64,000 nt of DNA from contig OX419758.1 of NCBI GenBank assembly GCA_948567375.1, positions 4,717,001-4,781,000 of the forward strand, in the 5' to 3' direction. The stretch comes from Lunularia cruciata. Taxonomy: Eukaryota > Streptophyta > Marchantiopsida > Lunulariales > Lunulariaceae. The notes under the pieces are model-generated. The model did no database searches, was not told the DNA's origin, and was given only the letters and a program-made list of their open reading frames with translations. Of this stretch, positions 44,761 through 54,479 are shown piece by piece; position 1 is the first letter of the stretch, and each line of letters opens with the position of its first letter. Both the position numbers and the translations under genes were made by a program.

Positions 44761-45128
44761 ATAGACTAAGTTGGCAGTCTGGTGAGGGAAGGGTATATTG
44801 CGTACCGATATGCTTCAGTAGTGGCAGTCTTGGCTCACTACAATTTGGGACCAAGGCAACATCAGTTTCAGCTTTCAATAGTGTAGCTACTTGGCTAAGT
44901 GACTTGTTGGAGGGGAACGCCCATACAAAGGATACTCTAGTACTAGAGGAGATCACTTGGATTTGGAGTACGAGTGGGATTGTTCCATCCACCTTGGATG
45001 TTCCATTGTGGAGTTCAGAGGAGGCATTGTAGCAGCATGCAGATCAATTGGTGCAACAGGCTTGAAGTGGAGTTTTTGTACCATTGGGAGATGAGTGTGA
45101 GGATGAGCCTCAAGAGTCAATTACTTTG
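44761..45128 (+). pseudogene. E1 linker between protease and methyltransferase
   Basis: An open block (44742-45032) is in the same frame as the methyltransferase that follows. It has a WQSGEGRV motif, then DLLEGNAHTKDTLVLEEITWIW and a VPLWSSEEAL segment, followed by an acidic stretch (DECEDEPQESI). Only two stops lie between this block and the methyltransferase linker. It shows that the methyltransferase was part of the polyprotein. I know no domain for this linker. Confidence 0.6.
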
Positions 45129-46160
45129 ACACCTCTGAATACCACACTCATTGCTTGGTAGTATCTTGTAGAGGAGATATGTCTTTTAGAATTATTTGAT
45201 TGGATTAGCATCAGACTAGCTGCAATATTATAGGTGTGTATACGAATACAAAGGTACTTGTATGTAGAGAGAGATGAGACTGCTAGGAGAGTCTCTCTAC
45301 ATCATATGGCACACTTGGTCTACCGGTAATTTAAGTTATTACTAATATCAATAGTCAGAGGTTACCAGAAGGCCCTACCAATAGACATTTCCTTATTGGG
45401 GGCGCATGATCTGGAGAGATATGGGCCTATTCATTTGGTGATTTCTAGATGGCCATGTCAAGGATATACACATGTTGGCCAAGGTTTGGGTCTTCTAGAT
45501 CCTCATTCAAGTATGTTTTGGGAGATGTTATGGATACTACAACATCTCTAGGTTCATCAGTCTATTTCTCCAACTTACTTTTTGGAGAACATTCCTTTCA
45601 TGGGTGATTCTTGCACCACAGTGGTGGCGAGTACACATCAAGTCCAATCTTGGATGGGACGTGTTGTATTGTTGGATGCAGCCAGAGTGGGATCACAAGC
45701 TCATCATCTTTGTCTTTGGTGGACAAACTTATTACCCATAGAGGTTTTACAACGTGCATATGATAGGATTCAACAACTAGACCACATCCTTGTTGATGAC
45801 ATCTTGGATGTGGGATGTGAGTCTCAAACGGTGGTAGTGGCTGATAGGTCACTTATAGTAGTGGTGAACCTAGTTGGACAGCCTAGAGCCGCTTTTCTCA
45901 CACTTATGAGTTTCCCAAGCTCTTATGCTTTTTGAGAGGGAGGACCTTGACTTGTTTGGGACTCACAGTTATAGAAATTGGTGGAGCCCAATGCCAATGA
46001 GAGAGAGCGGGCGATGGGTTTTTTCATCGGTATTACTGTTGTTCCAATAGTGTTAGAGGCGTCCAGGTGTTAGGTACTAGGTCAGGCTATGGACCTAAAC
46101 TGTTTGACCTAGATTGCAAACCTTGGTTTGGCAGAGCAACGTAGGATGTGTTTGATAGGC
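45129..46160 (+). pseudogene. C5-cytosine DNA methyltransferase domain, DNMT3/DRM type
   Basis: One frame holds the conserved motifs in order: motif I CLLELFDWIS (45180-45209), motif II YLYVERDE (45258-45281), motif IV WPCQGYTHVG with the catalytic Cys codon at 45456-45458, motif VI FLENIPFMGD with the Glu codon at 45585-45587, the VVLLDAARVG segment (45663-45692), motif VIII AHHLCLWWTN (45699-45728), and a C-terminal ERERAMGF and VLGQAMDLN block (about 45996-46100) like DNMT3 motifs IX-X. Order without permutation and the LDAARVG.AH.....W.N pattern point to DNMT3 and not to DNMT1/CMT or rearranged DRM. Stops at 45159, 45231, 45327, 45549 and 45933 kill it. It would have methylated DNA cytosines. 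Confidence 0.85.
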
Positions 46161-47460
46161 ATCACCACTCAAACCCTTGTGGGCCTTGTGCCTATCGAGA
46201 TGATTCAGGCACATGTTGTGGGCAACAAACCGAGTAGACATGGTATTCTTGGGACACAACCAGTAGCTTCTAGGGAGAGTCGTCTACTTGGAGTCTATCC
46301 AAGTGAGCATGTGCTACTTGGATTACACCCTTGGTCTACTTGGGATGCAACTAGAGGACGTGTGGAGCTTGCAGCCAGAGTGGAGGGAGTTTTTCACACA
46401 AAGGTTGGAACTCTAGTGGTCGGGGACATGACACTACTGCTCCCAAGGGCCCAGTGTAGCAGCCAGTAAGTAAATCTTCCACTCTTGAGATAGTTACAAA
46501 GGATACTTGGGAGCCAGATCTTGGACCCAAGCTTACAAGAGAGGAAAGACGGAGAGTTTGGAGGTTTTTGAGGAGCTACACAAGTTGTTTTACCTTTAGT
46601 ATGAAGGATTTGGGTGCCCTGAAGGGACCTGGTATATAGATTGAGCTGACTAGCAATACACTAGTTTTCCAACATCCTTATCACTATAGTGACATGGAGA
46701 GGACATTGATTTAGAGTTGGAGTAGAGACCTTTCTGAGGTTGGTTTGGTGGAGATCTCACATGGAGAGTTTGCATCTAGCCATAGATGCCAGCCAAGAAG
46801 GATATGCATGGCAACTACACAGATAGGCGGATATGTGGAGATTACCGTCCTATCAACCAATAGATTAGGGCTGATCGGTATGCCATGCCTACACCTAAGG
46901 AGATTTTTGATGTGATTGGGCATGCAAAGGTCTTCAGTACTTTGGATCTTCAAGTAGGATATCATAAGTTGCCAATAAAGAAGGAGGATAAGTCCAAGAC
47001 AACATTTGGGGTTATTGATCCTCACTGTAAGGATGTGTTATATTAGTGGAGGTTCTTACCATTTGGGTTAAAGAATGCTCTTTTTGAGTTCTAGAGGGTC
47101 CTGAATAGGATCCTAGCTGGATTGGATTTTGCTTGGTGTTATATTGATGACATTTTAGTCTATAGACCTATTGTGGAAGAGCATGAGAGACAATTGTTAG
47201 AGGTGTTTGAGAGGTTGAGATCTCATGGATTCAAATTACATCCTAGGAAGTGTAGGTTCTTCCACAAGTAGGTTGAGTATTTGGGTCACACTATCTACCC
47301 TGGAGGACTTGGTGTTCAGTAGACCAAGGTGAAGGCTATTGCACATAATTCTTGGCCTACGGATGTGAGCAGAATGCAATCATTCCTTGGGTTGGCAAAC
47401 TTCTATCGCTGCTATGTTAGAGGATTTAGTGCCATTGCCAAGGCCTTGACAAAGCTGACC
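46161..47460 (+). pseudogene. E1 reverse transcriptase
   Basis: A further open block in the methyltransferase frame (46128-46469) leads into the pre-RT region (LTREERRRVWRFLRS near 46530). The RT proper runs from 46786: RRICGDYRPINQ, FSTLDLQVGYHKLPI, WRFLPFGLKNA, then YIDDILVY with the catalytic codons at 47140-47151, and VEYLGHTIYPGG. It carries five or more stops, mostly at Gln and Trp codons. The solo A LTR cuts it after FSAIAKALTKL. Confidence 0.85.
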
Positions 47461-48155
47461 TATGAGCCGGCATGTCTCTCACTCAGGATGAACCTATGAT
47501 GGCTATTATAGTAGCGCACCATGGACTAAGAAGGCAAGGAACCCCAACTCTATCATACTCCTCCAAGGCTAACACTCCAAGACTCAAGACATTGCTCACT
47601 AGAGAACTCAATGAGAGAGAGAGAGATAGTTGCAAATGAAAGGATGATGAGTACCTCCTCACCCCTTGTTTATATACTTGTGAAATAGTTACGTACCAAA
47701 GTTACTAATTACCGTAGTAACTTAAGTTACTACACTAAAAGTCAAGTAAAGTCAAAAAGTAGAAAGGAATATCCATTCACATAGGCATATTCCCCTAAGC
47801 ATGTGGTCTTATCTTGACCCAACCACCAAGTCAAGGATTCCTTCACATGGGCTATCCATGGACTAAAGAAGAATCCAAAAAAAAAGGTTTGCAGGCCCAA
47901 GTGTTCTAAACTCTTTCCTCAAAGCCAAACACCTAGGAATAATACCAAGTCAACACACTAAAATCCAAAATAGTGGTGCTCATCTTTTCTACTTCCTCTA
48001 AAGTAAGTTCCCTTCTATCTTAGCTACTACTAACATTAGCTAACCATGACTGATATACAACCATCCTTTATCTCTATATAAATAATACCTCTTAAGTACT
48101 TGTAATACCAAGCTAAATTACACAATACCACACACATGCACAAATGGGTGTTACA
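47461..48155 (-). mobile_element. Solo LTR of family A in the E1 RT/RNase H
   Basis: 695 bp, plus-strand TATGAGCCGG (first G mutated to A) to GGTGTTACA. A perfect duplication GACC lies at 47457-47460 and 48156-48159. The E1 protein continues directly across it (ALTKLT then QEWCWGDEQ). It is more diverged than the LTRs of A1 and A2 and so is older. Confidence 0.95.
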
Positions 48156-48660
48156 GACCAAGCTTACACAGGAGTGGTGTTGGGGAGATGAGCAGGAGAG
48201 AGCTTTTGTAGAGCTCAAGGAGAGGTTGACATCTTCTCTTATTTTGAGGAGACCAATCAGAGGACGACCATCTCATGTTCATACTGATTGGAGTATGTTG
48301 GGGCTTGGAGTGGTTCTCACCCAACATGATGATGAGGGGAAGGAGTTTGTGGTGGCTTATGCTAGTCACTCCAAATAGCAGATGCAAAGTATAGTTCATA
48401 TAAAGGAGAGTGCTTGGTAGCAATTTGGGCAATAGCACATTGCTGATGTTACCTATTTGGTAACCCCTTCACTCTCATCATCAATCATCAACCGCTAAAG
48501 TGGTTGATGGAGTCCGACAAGCTTTCAGGGAAGCTTGCATGATGGGCTCTTATTTTACAGGAGTATGATTTCATGGTTGTTTACAACCTTAGAGTGATGA
48601 ACCATGATGCAGATGGGTTGAGTAGAAACCCATGTCCCGGCCAACAAGATTAGACCGGAG
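48156..48660 (+). pseudogene. E1 RNase H
   Basis: It opens with QEWCWGDEQERAFVELKERL and the RNaseH core VHTDWSMLGLGVVLTQHDDEGKEF (first catalytic Asp in HTDWS). The WKWLM-type and YDFMVVYNL segments follow near 48500-48590. Several stops are present (after SHSK, at ESAW, and FGQ). It would degrade the RNA of the RNA/DNA hybrid. Confidence 0.8.
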
Positions 48661-49746
48661 CACGTTGGCATGGTGAGACAGATGAGGAGATGGTGCTAGG
48701 TTGGCATGCATCGGCCTTTCAGTGTATATTTTTTGAGACGTTGGTGGCATACAAGAGGAGTTATTGAGGTCACATATCCAAAGAGTGAAGATATTGATAC
48801 AATTTAGCAAGACATCCATGGTGATGTCTTACTGATGGACTATCTTTGCACTGGTCTTGTGAGTAGCAAAGTTGGGGCCAAGGGGAGAGACCGTGTTCTT
48901 CAGCAAGCCAAATGGTTCAGATTGGAGGGCAGACATCTTTTGCATGTATGGGAGGATGGTAGAGTGAGAGTAGTACCACTTCTATCTCAAAGACTACAAT
49001 TGGTCTGTCATGCTCATGAAGAGCTAAGACATTTTGGAGTTAAGCGTACATATAGCTTACTCCAGAGTCATTATTGTTGGCACGGGATGCAGACCAAGGT
49101 ACAATAGTTTGTTGCTAGATGTGTGGTTTGTGACCAAGTTAGAGCATCATTCAATGCTCCTATGCCACAATTACACCCATTACCTATCATGGGATTGGGT
49201 TATCATTGGAGTTTGGACTTTGCTGGACCTTTACCGTTGACAATGAGACATCATTGATATGTTTGGGTGATGGTAGAGATCACCTTAAGGCAGATGGCTT
49301 AGTAGAGAGAGTGGTTTAGCCAGTGAGAAGAGGACTGCAAAAGCATGGTTTGCAGAGAGGCCACTTAGGAGATTGGGATCTCCAATTACCTTGGTTGGCC
49401 ATGGGCTATCGGTTCAATCGGCAAGCCTCCTTAGCATCCTTCTCTCCTTACTTTCTACTCTATGGACGAGGTCCAGATTTACCTACAACCATTCATTGAG
49501 ATGCTACTATAGTCTTGGACTTGGATGATCTAGATGTGTGGGTGAGCACATGTTCTCAATGGGCAGAGATCTTTCAGAGAGTGATGCCAATGGCCTTTGA
49601 GAACTTGGCAATTGCTCAACATAGGGATACCTTATGTTATGCTACTATTCAAGGAGGAGGTTATAGAACCTCAATCCGTCAATTTCATCCAGGTGACTAT
49701 GTATATCTACTACAGACAACACCAATGACATTTATGTTTTGATAGG
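48661..49746 (+). pseudogene. E1 integrase, first part
   Basis: DIHGDVLLMDYLCTGL near 48815 leads to the zinc module HAHEELRHFGVKRTY…CVVCDQV (49009-49135). The core begins GYHWSLDFAGPL (first Asp near 49215). After YVWVMVEI the sequence jumps to ADGLVERVV: about 70 residues containing the second catalytic Asp are deleted near 49280. The rest (HLGDWDLQLPWLAMGYRF, PYFLLYGRGPDLP) is readable to FHPGDYVYLL at 49700. Confidence 0.82.
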
Positions 49747-49750
49747 CCAC

Positions 49751-50305
49751 TGTCATGCCATTTGTAGTTCCGCATCTAGATGCTCGGACACTGGAGTTCC
49801 ACTGATGGTAGTTAGAGTTATTCTAGCTGTTTCTCAGGGACTACTTTCCGACGGTTAGATTTTGTGTTCGGGGTACTGACTTCACGGTGGGGCCCACCGT
49901 CACTTTGCACCGTTTGCACCGTCGAGTGTGCCGTCAGCGGGACCGTTAGGGTTTCAGGGCTAGCTCGAGTCCAGGGGGTATAGTTTCGAAGTGAGCTCCA
50001 GAGAGCTCACTTCTCTGATGTTGAGCCTTCGAGTTCCTGGCTATGGTGGACAGAGGCCGGCGAGCGTCACCTGGATTCTCTATGCTTGAGTGGGTGTGGC
50101 TTGACTGTAATCAGTGCCCAGTTGTTGGCAGTTTATAGAGTGACAGATCAAGTACTGATCTGAGTTGAGTTGAGTTGAAAGTGTTAAGCAATCTGATTAT
50201 TGTGGCACTTTAGAGTCTATGTATGACTTATGTGTGAGTTGTGCTTTTATAGTGTATGATGTTGACAGCGATGTATGTTGTGTAGCAATGTATATACGCA
50301 CGACA
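49751..50305 (+). mobile_element. Solo LTR of family E in the E1 integrase
   Basis: 555 bp from TGTCATGCC to CACGACA, with inverted ends (TGTC/GACA) and a 4-bp duplication CCAC (49747-49750 and 50306-50309). The integrase C-terminus reads on across it: GGCCAC then ACTATCTTGAGGAGAGTG gives a TILRRVREVLPS segment. It therefore inserted into E1 and is not E1's own 3' LTR. The last 105 bases (50201-50305) form the TGTGGCAC tail repeat. Confidence 0.85.
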
Positions 50306-50389
50306 CCACACTATCTTGAGGAGAGTGCGTGAGGTTTTGCCATCTAGAGTCCTTGTGAAGAACGTGATGGTGTTGTTTGGAAGGATCAT
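50306..50389 (+). pseudogene. E1 integrase C-terminal segment
   Basis: TILRRVREVLPSRVLV and, after a one-base shift, EERDGVVWKDHVHNCAPCHLPN, which leads without a stop into the PHD finger. It is the small C-terminal domain of the integrase. The CAPCHLPN motif may be a further metal-binding element. Confidence 0.7.
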
Positions 50390-50614
50390 GTGCATAATTG
50401 TGCACCATGTCACCTTCCAAACATTGATGGTTCTATGGACCCAAGCTTGGCACTTATAAGTGTAGGCTTGAGGTGTATGTTATGTGGCTCTTCCGGTGGA
50501 GCTGCTACTATGTTAATCTATGATAGGTGTTTGAGAGGATGGCATATGGCATGTATGACTACTCCCTTCACGGTGGTTCCTCAAGGACAATGGTTATGTC
50601 CTAGATATACTTGA
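50390..50614 (+). pseudogene. PHD finger at the C-terminus of E1 Pol
   Basis: The frame holds a C4HC3-type pattern: RCMLC (ligands 1-2), MLIYDRC (ligand 3 replaced by Tyr, ligand 4 kept), GWHMAC (His and ligand 6), VPQGQWLCP (ligand 7), then RYT, where ligand 8 is also Tyr. The spacing, the hydrophobic ML before the third ligand, and WHMxC and VPxGxWxCP are classical PHD features. Both lost Cys can be explained by single G-to-A changes. PHD fingers read histone H3 tails; here it occupies the place of a chromodomain and could have guided integration. That role is inference. Confidence 0.85.
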
Positions 50615-50888
50615 CCTATAGCTAGTTCATTCTTTATATGGTATAGATTGCAAATAGATGACTAACAATGAGGACTCCATAGCACTTGACCTTCTGATCT
50701 TTGTCCATCATAGTGCATACCATATACTTGGAGTAGATGGCTATCTGGAGTTAGGGGGACCTAACCGCTAGCTAGGGTGGCAATTGTGGCACTTTAGAGT
50801 CTGTATATGACTTATGTGTGAGTTGTGCTTCTGTAGTGTATGATGTTGACAGCGATGTATGTGTGTAGCGATGTATATACATATGACA
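50615..50888 (+). repeat. E1 3' end: tail and 104-bp terminal repeat
   Basis: After the PHD stop there are 170 bases of non-coding sequence with a GTTAGGGGGACC purine run, then 104 bases (50785-50888) that match the tail of the solo E LTR at 50201-50305. The body of the 3' LTR (TGTCATGCC to GATTA) is missing, so the LTR appears to be internally deleted. E1 ends here, because D2 chromodomain sequence starts at 50889. Confidence 0.65.
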
Positions 50889-52312
50889 AATACCCTTTCC
50901 AAAGGACCTTGTATTCTATTTGTTGATGGCGGCCTTGTTCAATATGGCAATGCGTAAGGATACAATCAACTTCATACTCCTCATGATCATTGATAGAGAT
51001 GGGAGGAGGAGGAGGTTAGACCCAAGAGGAAAAAGAAAATGGGTTAGGAACAAAGGTTTTCAACTTGGAAATGTGAAAGATAAGGTGGATATACATCTGA
51101 AAAGGCAAGACAAGTCAAGTCAATAAGCAATAGGAGAGATAATTTGGGTGACATCAAAGGGTCCTATCTAATTAGGGGCAAGTTTACAAACTTGGGTATC
51201 AAGTGGGAGAGGTAGGTTACTAGGGGAGAGCATGACTTTATCACTAACTTGAAATGTGAGATCACGGTGAATGGTGGTTTGCATATTGTTTCTACTGATT
51301 TTGAGCAACAAGTAGATGAGATTTGGCTTGTTGGAAGGATTGGGATTTGGTGGTCAAGAAGGTTGAAGTATGAGGGACATGGGATAGATGAAGAGCAAGA
51401 AAGGAATTTGGAACAAGTGGATCTTGGCCAAAATTGAGGAAGAAAGCAAAGAATTTGGTGCTTGCATGTTTGGAATTATTGTATGCAAGGTGGAAGCAAG
51501 ACATTCATCCGAATTGGCATGGTGGATGTTGACGAAAGCATGAAGCATATCTTCCAAGGTGCAATTTGCATGTTCAATTTGTCCATCAATTTGAGGATGA
51601 TAGGCCATGGACAAAGCAAGCTTGGTGCCGAGTATCTAAAAGAGTGCTTGCCAAAATTTCCCAATGAATTAAGGATCATGATCAAAGATGAGAACATGCG
51701 GTATCCGATGATGTTTGAATATATTGTCATAGTAGATCTATGCCAAGGTTGGAGCATCCACAATATCAATTATTGTTGCCAAATGGATTTTCTTACTAAG
51801 CTTATCCACAAACACTACAATTGCTATGTGACTTAGCTTTGTCTTGGGCAAGGAGGTGATGAGATCTAAGCTCACATGTTCCAAATGAGTAGATGGAATG
51901 GGGAGTGGTTGAAGGAGTCCACTTGGTTTTTGGTAATTGGTTTTATTGCATTGATAGCTCTCACATGATTGTACAAACTACTGAACATCTTGTGCCATGT
52001 TGGGCCACCATCATTGGCGTTGGAGGGCACCTAAGGTCCATGGGACCAACAACTTGCAAACCATGGGATTCTTGTAGGCGTACAAGTCAAAGATCACCTT
52101 TGGCTAGAACAAAGATATGTTCCTCATGGAATAGAAGTCCTCTTTTGAAGGAGAAGGTGTTGTACTCCTTGTTGCTTGCTGCAAGATGACCTTCTACCAT
52201 CTAAAAGAATGGATCTTGTTGTAGAGCTATCCTAAATTTGGTTTGGGCTTTAGAATCAACTAACACTGTTTGTAATTGATACCATGATGAGAGGAGGAGA
52301 CTTCAAATCAGG
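50889..52312 (-). pseudogene. D2 chromodomain N-terminal half and integrase
   Basis: The minus strand gives EEYEVDCIL and IEYKVLWKGY at 50889-50975, cut by E1. Upstream in the frame are the C-terminal integrase parts and the core: YHPQIDGQIEHANCTLEDML near 51560-51605, with the catalytic Glu kept in GQIE, and AEYLKECLPKF near 51640 on the opposite frame marks the second Asp region. The zinc part lies near 52050-52150. Many stops are present. Confidence 0.75.
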
Positions 52313-53740
52313 TCATCATGATAGGGCATCAAGGATGACATAGAACTGACTGGGTTTGTACTCAATTTTGATATCAAACAATTGTATTTGTTCCTCCTAT
52401 CGATGATGTCAAATCTTCATGTGTTCCAAATGTAACATCTGCAACAAAGGCTTATGATCAGTTTGCATGACCACTTGTTTCCCCAAGAGATAATGCTTCC
52501 ATACCTTGGTGGCATATACCATTACTAGTTTTTCTTGATCTTGATCACAATAATTCATTTCCATTGTATTGAGTCTATGAGACACAAAGGCAATAAGATG
52601 CAATCCATTTGTGAATTCTTGTTGCAACACGGCTCCAATTGCAAAGTTAGAAATATCAAAATCAACCACACATGGTAGTTGAGGATTGTATGGTTGGAGA
52701 ATTGGTCTTGAAGACACCATATATTTCAGATTCTAAAATGCTTCTTTATGCTTGTTGGTCCATTAAAAGCTTAAGTTCTTCCCCAAAAGATCGATCAATG
52801 GTGCCACCACATGAGCATAATGGTAGATGAACTTTCAATAAAAAACTAGCCAATCCATTAAATGCCCATACTTCAATAGCATACTTTGGAGTAGGCCAAT
52901 AAATGGTGGCCTTGATTTTCTCCTCTTCCATCTTGATCCCCTCCGATGAGATCTTTTGACCCAAGAAGGTAACTTCTTTCTACCAAAAAGCACACCTTGA
53001 CTTCTTGCAATAAAACTTTCAATGTTGTAGTTATCTTAGCAGTTCTCGCACATGATTTTGATGTTCTTCCTTTGTCTTGCTAGAGATTAAGATATCATCC
53101 AAGAACACCACCATATGCCAATCCAATAGTCCATCTAACACCCAATGCATCTGATCCATGAAGATTGTTGGAGCATTAGTGAGCCCAAAAGGCAAAACTC
53201 TCCACTCAAAATGTCCATACCTTGTGAAAAAGGTAATATTTTGCACATCTTCACTATCAATAAGGATTTGCCAATAGCCACTATGAAGATCCAACTTGGA
53301 GAAGTATCATGCTCCACTCAGTTGATCAAGCAAGTTATCAATTTGAGGCAATGGGTATGCATTCCTCATTGTCTGTTTATTGAGCGCACATTGTTTGTTT
53401 ATCAATACAAAAACAAAGTCCTCCATCCTTCTTTGGAATGAATAGTACCAGTGCTCTCCAATGAGATGTACTCTATAATATAAAATCCTTCTCCAACAAC
53501 TCTGTAAGTGTTATTTGCAACTCCTCCAACTCCTTTGGTGAGAGTTGATAGATTGGTATACTCATTGAAGTACTCCTTAGCAAAAACTAAATTTTTAAGT
53601 GCATACCACAATCAAAAGGTAATTATTTTAACAGATCATCTAAAAACTTGTCCACAAACTCTTGAACTATTTGATCAACCATTGCTCAATGAGGCTCTTG
53701 ACTCTCCTCAAATTTTCCTTGTGCAATTGGCTTGATCCAC
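52313..53740 (-). pseudogene. D2 reverse transcriptase and RNase H
   Basis: RNase H at 52409-52720 has VVDFDISNFAIGAVLQQEF, KVWKHYLLGKQ and QTDHKPLLQ. RT at 53031-53294 has LHSGYWQI, RYGHFEWRVLPFGLTNAP and the intact catalytic FLDDILI. The TGA at 52313-52315 is the codon shared with D1 and D3. Frameshifts occur between 52746 and 52964, and at 53320. Confidence 0.8.
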
Positions 53741-53754
53741 ATTGCAAAAATAGA

Positions 53755-53994
53755 CTTATCTTCCTCCAAAGCTTGCTATATAGTTGCTTCACCAACAAAC
53801 TTCCCATCTAGGGGCTTATCTTCCTTCAAGGCTTGCTCTATGGTTGCTTTCCTAACAAACTTCCCATCTTGGGACTTCACTTCCTTCAAAACTTACTCTA
53901 TGGCTGCTTTCCTTACAAACTTCTCATCTTGGGACTTCTCTTCCTTCAAAGCTTGCTCTATGGCTGCTTTCCTTACAAACTTCTCATCTTGGGA
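53755..53994 (-). repeat. Four 60-bp coding units in the D2 PR-RT linker
   Basis: Four head-to-tail units of exactly 60 bp encode 20-residue repeats of the type SQDEKFVRKAAIEQALKEEK. The first two are almost identical at the DNA level. D3 has three units and D1 one at the same place. Two units contain a TAG in place of the CAG (Gln) codon. Confidence 0.9.
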
Positions 53995-54078
53995 CTAATT
54001 ATTCTTAGGTGTCTTACTCAAAGGTGTCAAACAACCTAATAAAAAATTCCTACCTTGGTGTTGTACTTGAATTTATCA

Positions 54079-54440
54079 TCAGGTCCAATCAAATTGAATC
54101 TTATAACGTTCAAGCCAAGGTAGTCCTAGAATGACATCATAGTATAGAGGTGTCACTACAAAGCTCATACACTCTGAATACTCATTCCCAATCTTGAAGG
54201 TATTAGGATGTGAGGTACAAAATATAGAACCTTTTCTACCATCTATCATCATCAATCTACTTCCAATTATTGGTTTGATAGGAATACATAATTCCTTTGC
54301 TAATTGCATGGACAAATAACTTTTTGAATTTCTCAAATCAACCAAAATCTCACAACCATGATCATATATCATAACTTGCAAGTAGAGCAAACTTGCATAG
54401 GTCAAGCCTTTGATCCTATTGGAACTAATCAAGTTCTCAA
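54079..54440 (-). pseudogene. D2 aspartic protease
   Basis: The frame matches the D3 protease (ASLLYLQVMI, KELCIPIKPIIGSRLM, ILGLPWLERYKIQFDW). The catalytic triad reads VDLRNSK, with Ser-Gly lost after Asp, so it is inactive. Confidence 0.8.
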
Positions 54441-54479
54441 CAGACGGCTCAAAATCTCTTATTGGGATTCCTCATTTCA

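Larger units (their letters stand above)
32790..50888 (+). mobile_element. E1: gypsy element with DNA methyltransferase and PHD finger
   Basis: The ends TGTCACGCC and ATATGACA are inverted to each other. The flanks are adjacent codons of the D2 chromodomain, so the whole block is one insertion (short duplication, GATA/AATA). Removing the nested A2 (with its target repeat), the solo A LTR and the solo E LTR leaves about 9 kb. Coding order on the plus strand is Gag with two zinc knuckles, PR, C5-cytosine methyltransferase, RT, RNaseH, integrase, PHD finger. The left LTR and the right end match only partly other E copies (see findings). Every domain has stops, so E1 is extinct. Confidence 0.88.

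Noticed and set aside
45582..45935. Reading the 45582-45935 frame as a stand-alone small protein
   Set aside because: Its apparent start is a TTG inside the conserved ENI motif; the same frame continues upstream with the other methyltransferase motifs.
50201..50888. A self-contained TRIM element with 105-bp LTRs around the PHD region
   Set aside because: The two repeats and about 480-bp interior look like a TRIM, but the PHD frame joins the integrase C-terminus, the left repeat belongs to a solo LTR with its own CCAC duplication, and no duplication flanks the pair. It is kept as an alternative only.
53755..53994. Regular 60-bp repeats taken as a possible CRISPR array
   Set aside because: There are no unique spacers, the units are coding and contiguous, and the setting is a plant retrotransposon.
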